Shown here: positions 60,405 to 64,000 of the stretch, in pieces
Layout: each line of letters starts with the position of its first letter
Position numbering within the stretch: position 1 is the first letter of the stretch
NCBI GenBank assembly: GCA_007571305.1
Contig: RKRR01000123.1
Location: forward strand, 23,466 to 87,465
Reading direction: 5' to 3'
DNA from: Candidatus Poribacteria bacterium
GTDB lineage: Bacteria; Poribacteria; WGA-4E; WGA-3G
DNA length: 64,000 nt
Program-made: the position numbers and the translations under genes
The notes under the pieces: generated by a model
The model's input: the letters and a program-made list of their open reading frames with translations, nothing else
What the model was told of the DNA's origin: nothing
Databases searched by the model: none

Positions 60405-61748
60405 CTACTTATCCGTAGATTTCGGAGTCGGGGACACCGTAGAAACCAATCCATCTTTTTCTATCACCGCCCATCGTGCCATGCGCCAGAATGGACTTTC
60501 AGGACCCACGGACTGCCATTCGCCCTGTCTAAAGGTGACCACGGCATAATCCTTTTCGGCATCCAGAAGTCCATCGGGCAAACTTGGATGGGTCGCCCAA
60601 TTAGTGTAGGTAACGGGTTCACCGCTATCCCACTGCCATTTTCCTTCCTCCTCTACATCAGTGAGCCCGATCCAAAAGGGTTTGCGCGTAAAGATTACCT
60701 CGAGCCAGTGTTGCTCCGCTTCATCGTTGATAGAGACGAGGTGCCCACCTTCGGCAACAGCCTTGCGTTGGGCATCCTGCCAGTCTTCACAAAGAATCTT
60801 TTTGTAAGCGTGCCCATTCGTGGGATTAATTATCCATACACTCTTTGCTGTCGGAGGAGCGGGGGTCTGATGGAACTTAACGTTACCAGGGGCTGGAACC
60901 TTATCAGCGGAAGGTTCAATAGGATCTGGCTTACCCTCAAGTGTTAAGATAATCTCCTCAGGTTGCACGCCATCTTTGAGCAGAAAGGGACCAGCACCCG
61001 CAGAAAGATCGTTATATTCTACGGATAGTGTATAGAATCCAGGTTCGTCAGTATATTCCGTAAAGTACCCCCCAGCGTCCGTAAAAAAATTGGTACTATG
61101 GGTTCCCCCGTGATTCGGTCGGAACTCATGACTCTGTTCCATAGTGAGATCCGCTTCGGCGTTCGCAAGGGGTGTACCATCGGCGTAGACAACACGTCCA
61201 CGAATCCGAAGCCGTGATTTAACGGTAACTTTGACATCTTCAATAATCACACCGGGTTCAAGAGCAAACGTAAGCCCCTCAAAAAAGTGGTGCGCTCCTA
61301 CATCGAAGAAGGTAACCTTTCCGACTTGAATAGAGACAATTTTCTTATCCGGCTCGCGGTGGTTATGTCCGATGAACTCTGGACGAATCTCACCTTCTGC
61401 TGGAAATCTCTCCGGGTCAAACATCTCAAACGTATCCCCCAAGGGGGCTGGAATTACGATTAATTGAACAAGCCCCGGCTGGATATCGATGACAGTGAAA
61501 GCTCCTGCTGAATCAGTTTCTCCCTTGGATAAAGAGGTTGGGAATTCTCGTGCCGGTGCCAGCAAACCACCGTGTCGTTGCATAGGTTGAATGGCAAATG
61601 TAAAGCCAGCAACGGGATTATCTTCTAAATCGACGACTTTCCCCGAAAGCCCGCTAAACGCCTCTGCCGTCTCTTCAATGCCTGTCCCGACACACGAAAG
61701 TATCAATGCCAGTACAACCAAATTTGGTGTAAGATAGGTCCCTTTCAT
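60405..61748 (-). CDS. Lipoprotein with carboxypeptidase-regulatory-like and C-type-lectin-like domains
   Basis: 447 residues; ATG with GAGGAGG upstream. Lipobox LILSC. Two transthyretin-like units (SGKVVDLEDNPVAGFTFAIQP; RGRVVYADGTPLANAEADLTM) are followed by a linker rich in Pro and a C-terminal C-type-lectin-like domain of about 125 residues: CEDWQDAQRKAVAEGGHLVSINDEAEQHWL, FWIGLTDVEEEGKWQWDSGEPVTYTNW. The usual second disulfide Cys pair of lectins is lacking. Probably surface-exposed and glycan-binding or adhesive. Confidence 0.85.
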   Translation of the reverse strand: MKGTYLTPNLVVLALILSCVGTGIEETAEAFSGLSGKVVDLEDNPVAGFTFAIQPMQRHGGLLAPAREFPTSLSKGETDSAGAFTVIDIQPGLVQLIVIPAPLGDTFEMFDPERFPAEGEIRPEFIGHNHREPDKKIVSIQVGKVTFFDVGAHHFFEGLTFALEPGVIIEDVKVTVKSRLRIRGRVVYADGTPLANAEADLTMEQSHEFRPNHGGTHSTNFFTDAGGYFTEYTDEPGFYTLSVEYNDLSAGAGPFLLKDGVQPEEIILTLEGKPDPIEPSADKVPAPGNVKFHQTPAPPTAKSVWIINPTNGHAYKKILCEDWQDAQRKAVAEGGHLVSINDEAEQHWLEVIFTRKPFWIGLTDVEEEGKWQWDSGEPVTYTNWATHPSLPDGLLDAEKDYAVVTFRQGEWQSVGPESPFWRMARWAVIEKDGLVSTVSPTPKSTDK

Positions 61749-61801
61749 CTCAATACCTCCTCATGTATCGCTGTGCTTTAGTGCCTGTCAATAGCATCGT
61801 C

Positions 61802-63028
61802 TCATTCAGATGTCCCAACGGTGAAACGCTCTTTTTCCAGAATCGCTCGTTCAGTCAGACGTGCAAGAGGACTGCCGTGGCGTGCCTCCTGCCATTTCCC
61901 TGTCAATCCGATGAGAACTGTGTGGTTTTGACTGGTGTCATCGACGTGATCCGCCCCTTCACTGCTGACAGTCTTTTCTGCTGAACTCCAATTGGTATAC
62001 GTGACAGGTTCGCCGTTATCCCAGTGCGGATTCTCCACTTCTGAAGCGTCAGTCAGTCCAATCCAATAGTTTTCACGTCCAAAAACCTCAAGGATCCATT
62101 CCTGCTCCGCCGTATCGTTGATAGAAACGAGGTGCGCTTCTTGTTCAACAGCGCGGGTGCGGGCTTCCTCACGGCTTTCGCAATAAATCCTTTTATAGGC
62201 ATGTCGGTTTTCAGGATTGATCGCCCACATCCCTTGGCGATCGCGGTTCCGCGCCGCCCGAAAGTCTTCTCTATTAGGGACGCGAGCAACCGCCCGGTCG
62301 GGCTCAGGAACCGACTTACCGTCGAGCGTCAAAACGAGTTTATCATAACGTTCTCCGTCTTCAAGCAATATTTCCTTGGACGTTGCGGACTGTCCCTGAT
62401 ATCCTACGGAAACAGTGTAATAGGCAGATCGGCTCACGTACTCCACAAAGTAACCATCAGCATCAAGGTCCCTCGTGCCACCTCCGCTGCCGCCGCCTCC
62501 ACCCTCCCTGCGGCGTTCCATCCTAAAGCTGATTCGTTCATTACGAAGGGGAGTACCATCTGCAGAAAGAACCAGGCCACGAATCCGCATCCTCACACGA
62601 ACGGTTATTTCCACATCTTCGATACTTGCTCCCGGCGCAATCGCAAATGCGATACCACCAAAATGCCTCTGTCGGTCATCAACATAGAAGGATACACCCT
62701 CAATTTTGGCGGAGCGAATTTCATACGCTGCCATACGAAAAGGAAGTAACACCAACCGAACTGCAGACGACGTAATATCGTTAATCAGAAACTCACCGAC
62801 TTCATTCGTTATCGTTTGTTGAGAAGGAAGCAATACAGGTTCACCTTGGCCTTGAGGTGCGGTTATACTGAACGACAGAAGGGCTAACGCAACGCCAGAA
62901 ATGGGATCTCCTGCCTCATCAACAACCCGACCGGAGAACGTCGTAGCAGCACTCTGAAGAGACCACAGAAACAGAAGCGCAATACTGGTGATAAAAGTTA
63001 CAAAGGAAAGGGCATAAGAACGGTTCAC
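61802..63028 (-). CDS. Secreted protein with carboxypeptidase-regulatory-like and C-type-lectin-like domains
   Basis: 408 residues; GTG start with AAAAGGAGA eight bases before. Sec signal peptide (TFITSIALLFLWSLQSAA) without a clear lipobox. Domains as in the neighbour: SGRVVDEAGDPISGVALALLS, RGLVLSADGTPLRNERISFRM with a glycine loop (EGGGGGSGGGT), then lectin-like HLVSINDTAEQEWILEVFGRENYWIGLTDASEV and GEPVTYTNW. First of three tandem paralogues in the transcription order. No promoter consensus recognised. Confidence 0.85.
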   Translation of the reverse strand: MNRSYALSFVTFITSIALLFLWSLQSAATTFSGRVVDEAGDPISGVALALLSFSITAPQGQGEPVLLPSQQTITNEVGEFLINDITSSAVRLVLLPFRMAAYEIRSAKIEGVSFYVDDRQRHFGGIAFAIAPGASIEDVEITVRVRMRIRGLVLSADGTPLRNERISFRMERRREGGGGGSGGGTRDLDADGYFVEYVSRSAYYTVSVGYQGQSATSKEILLEDGERYDKLVLTLDGKSVPEPDRAVARVPNREDFRAARNRDRQGMWAINPENRHAYKRIYCESREEARTRAVEQEAHLVSINDTAEQEWILEVFGRENYWIGLTDASEVENPHWDNGEPVTYTNWSSAEKTVSSEGADHVDDTSQNHTVLIGLTGKWQEARHGSPLARLTERAILEKERFTVGTSE

Positions 63029-63121
63029 TGTGCAGGTCTCCTTTTGTGAATTTCAAGGGCTTCGTTCAAAACGGATGTTCATGGATCCGAAATCATATAA
63101 GTATCAACTTGGATTATAATT

Positions 63122-63150
63122 AACCCAAGTTGCCAGTTCTGTAGCATAGG
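63122..63150. repeat. Family 1 MITE fragment
   Basis: AACCCAAGTTGCCAGTTCTG and GTAGCATAGG match an end of the 160-bp element; the rest is missing. Lies upstream of the lectin gene at 63028. Confidence 0.55.
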
Positions 63151-63516
63151 AAATCGGAATTAGTCGTTTTGGACTTAAAGCTGAGTACGACACACTGCAA
63201 GGGACATCATGGCGACAATCTCACTCACGAGTTTGAGAATAATACACAATTTTAGCAAAATGTCAAGTTGTAATTTTCTTAAATCCAAAACGCCTCATCC
63301 CGAAACATAATCTAACCGTCAATGTAGGTGTGGCCATTGATGTTGATTGACAGTTCGTTCAAATTCAGCAGCTCGTGCTGGGTTTCCCTCTCGCTACAAC
63401 TCGTGGCTGTGTCGTGTGTGACTTGTATCCGATACATATACGCGGTCTCATATAGACATGTTTGTCTCCTTATCGTAATCCTAAAAATTGGTACGGATCG
63501 TACCCTTTGTCTTCAT
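63151..63516. other. Intergenic region, little recognised
   Basis: About 365 bp without a convincing gene. The only structure seen is a short palindrome GGTACGGATCGTACC at 63490-63504 (6-bp arms, 3-nt centre), which could be an operator-like site or chance. Confidence 0.35.
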
Positions 63517-63660
63517 AATCTAACGTGAGTTTGATAATAAAATTTCAACACTTTAGATTGAATGTTTCCCTCCGCTTGCGCGGGGAGAATGGGGGTAGAA
63601 GAATAGCGTGCCCCCAGCGAGTTGTAGACGAAGGTTTAATCAAACTCACATTGATATTAC
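63517..63660. repeat. Possible third inverted-repeat element
   Basis: GTGAGTTTGAT at 63525-63535 is repeated in inverse at 63639-63649, with partial similarity beyond (TAACGTGAG... / ...CTCACATTG). The same end motif occurs alone at 27854-27868. The middle is GC-rich (CCTCCGCTTGCGCGGGGAG). From 63661 to the stop at 63853 I see nothing. Confidence 0.4.
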
Positions 63661-63852
63661 CTATGTGTTTAACAGATTACACAAAATTTTGGAAAAGGTC
63701 AAGGTGTTTTTTAGGAGCATCAGCTTGTAGAAGGGATTTCTAATCGTGAATCGCCTCGGCAGATAAGGTCTCCGGGAAGTGCAGTTCGGAAACCATACCC
63801 ATGGGAATGCCCGATTAATTCTGAAATCTACCATAATTAGCCCTGAGGTATT

Positions 63853-64000
63853 TCAATAAAAAAAACTGACCGAAAATAGCGAGGATTGCGAACCGACGTG
63901 TCTCCCGTTTACGAAAGCGTAATCTAACCCGATATTGCCATACCGGTAGCCGAATCCCGCCGTGAATCCATCGGTAAACCGCCACCCGCCGCGAAGTGCA
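63853..64000 (-). CDS. Outer-membrane beta-barrel protein, C-terminal end (partial)
   Basis: The frame is open from the window edge to TGA at 63853-63855. It encodes RFTDGFTAGFGYRYGNIGLDYAF, then VGSQSSLFSVSFFY and stop. Alternating polar/aromatic residues and a terminal Phe-Tyr are the pattern of the last strands of an outer-membrane beta-barrel, of the PorV/UPF0164-like sort. The rest of the gene lies outside the window. Confidence 0.7.
   Translation of the reverse strand, partial: ALRGGWRFTDGFTAGFGYRYGNIGLDYAFVNGRHVGSQSSLFSVSFFY

Noticed and set aside
1..64000. CRISPR arrays, prophage, tRNA or rRNA genes, secondary-metabolite clusters
   Set aside because: No regularly spaced repeats, no phage structural genes, no cloverleaf-like sequence or rRNA stretch recognised by eye, and no NRPS/PKS-type genes. 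Short tRNAs could still be missed without a dedicated scan.

Overview
This window is chromosomal DNA from a Gram-negative-type bacterium of moderate GC content. The gene style points most towards Candidatus Poribacteria or a close relative. Pointers are DUF4159 proteins, tetratricopeptide (TPR) proteins with GHTHADGTWH-type histidine-rich segments, many enolase-superfamily, LDH2 and Gfo/Idh sugar-acid enzymes, carboxypeptidase-regulatory-like plus lectin lipoproteins, and many small inverted-repeat elements. This assignment is inference from gene content. I found no rRNA, tRNA, CRISPR array or prophage.

Layout. 0-1.1 kb: end of a Gly-rich DUF4159 protein interrupted by an in-frame TGA. 1.4-5.3 kb: a rhodanese behind a near-perfect sigma-70 promoter, then a small protein, a tandem 6-pyruvoyl-tetrahydropterin synthase, GTP cyclohydrolase I and a sepiapterin-reductase-like SDR, which together look like a tetrahydrobiopterin-type pathway. 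5.5-8.2 kb: two tandem CorC/HlyC membrane proteins. 8.6-15.3 kb: KDPG aldolase, a Ser/Thr kinase, an HpcH-type aldolase, IolC, IolD and a small CxxC protein (inositol and sugar-acid catabolism). 15.5-19 kb: an orphan DNA methyltransferase, RlmB, RadC and an IS1-like DNA-binding remnant. 19-31.8 kb: metabolic genes (UlaG-like lactonase, Gfo/Idh oxidoreductase, class V aminotransferase, serine-acetyltransferase-like protein, PurH, Fe-alcohol dehydrogenase, 2-hydroxyacid dehydrogenase, HyuA). 31.8-40.4 kb: a second orphan methyltransferase, an enolase-superfamily enzyme, MurB, an IS630 ruin, a TlpA fragment beside an intact TlpA-like gene, an ABC ATPase and an LDH2 dehydrogenase. 40.6-46.6 kb: an accessory block bounded by two ECF sigma factors and holding a broken junction between an exported protein and a GH51-like glycosidase. 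46.8-53.2 kb, minus strand: epimerase, an unrecognised 559-residue protein, ROK kinase, two half-CHAD proteins and AroC. 53.3-59.3 kb: M50-like and multipass membrane proteins, then PyrD and a PyrB carrying a PyrI-type zinc tail. 59.3-63 kb: three tandem secreted paralogues, two with C-type-lectin-like domains. The window ends in the C-terminus of an outer-membrane beta-barrel protein.

The most notable observations are: the pterin cluster with a eukaryote-like, duplicated PTPS; a ribosome-binding leader of about 25 bp repeated before five unrelated genes; at least two families of MITE-like elements that share internal modules, one copy with a clean 6-bp target duplication; a CHAD domain split over two genes; the PyrB-zinc tail fusion; the GH51 junction; and the tandem lectin lipoprotein family.
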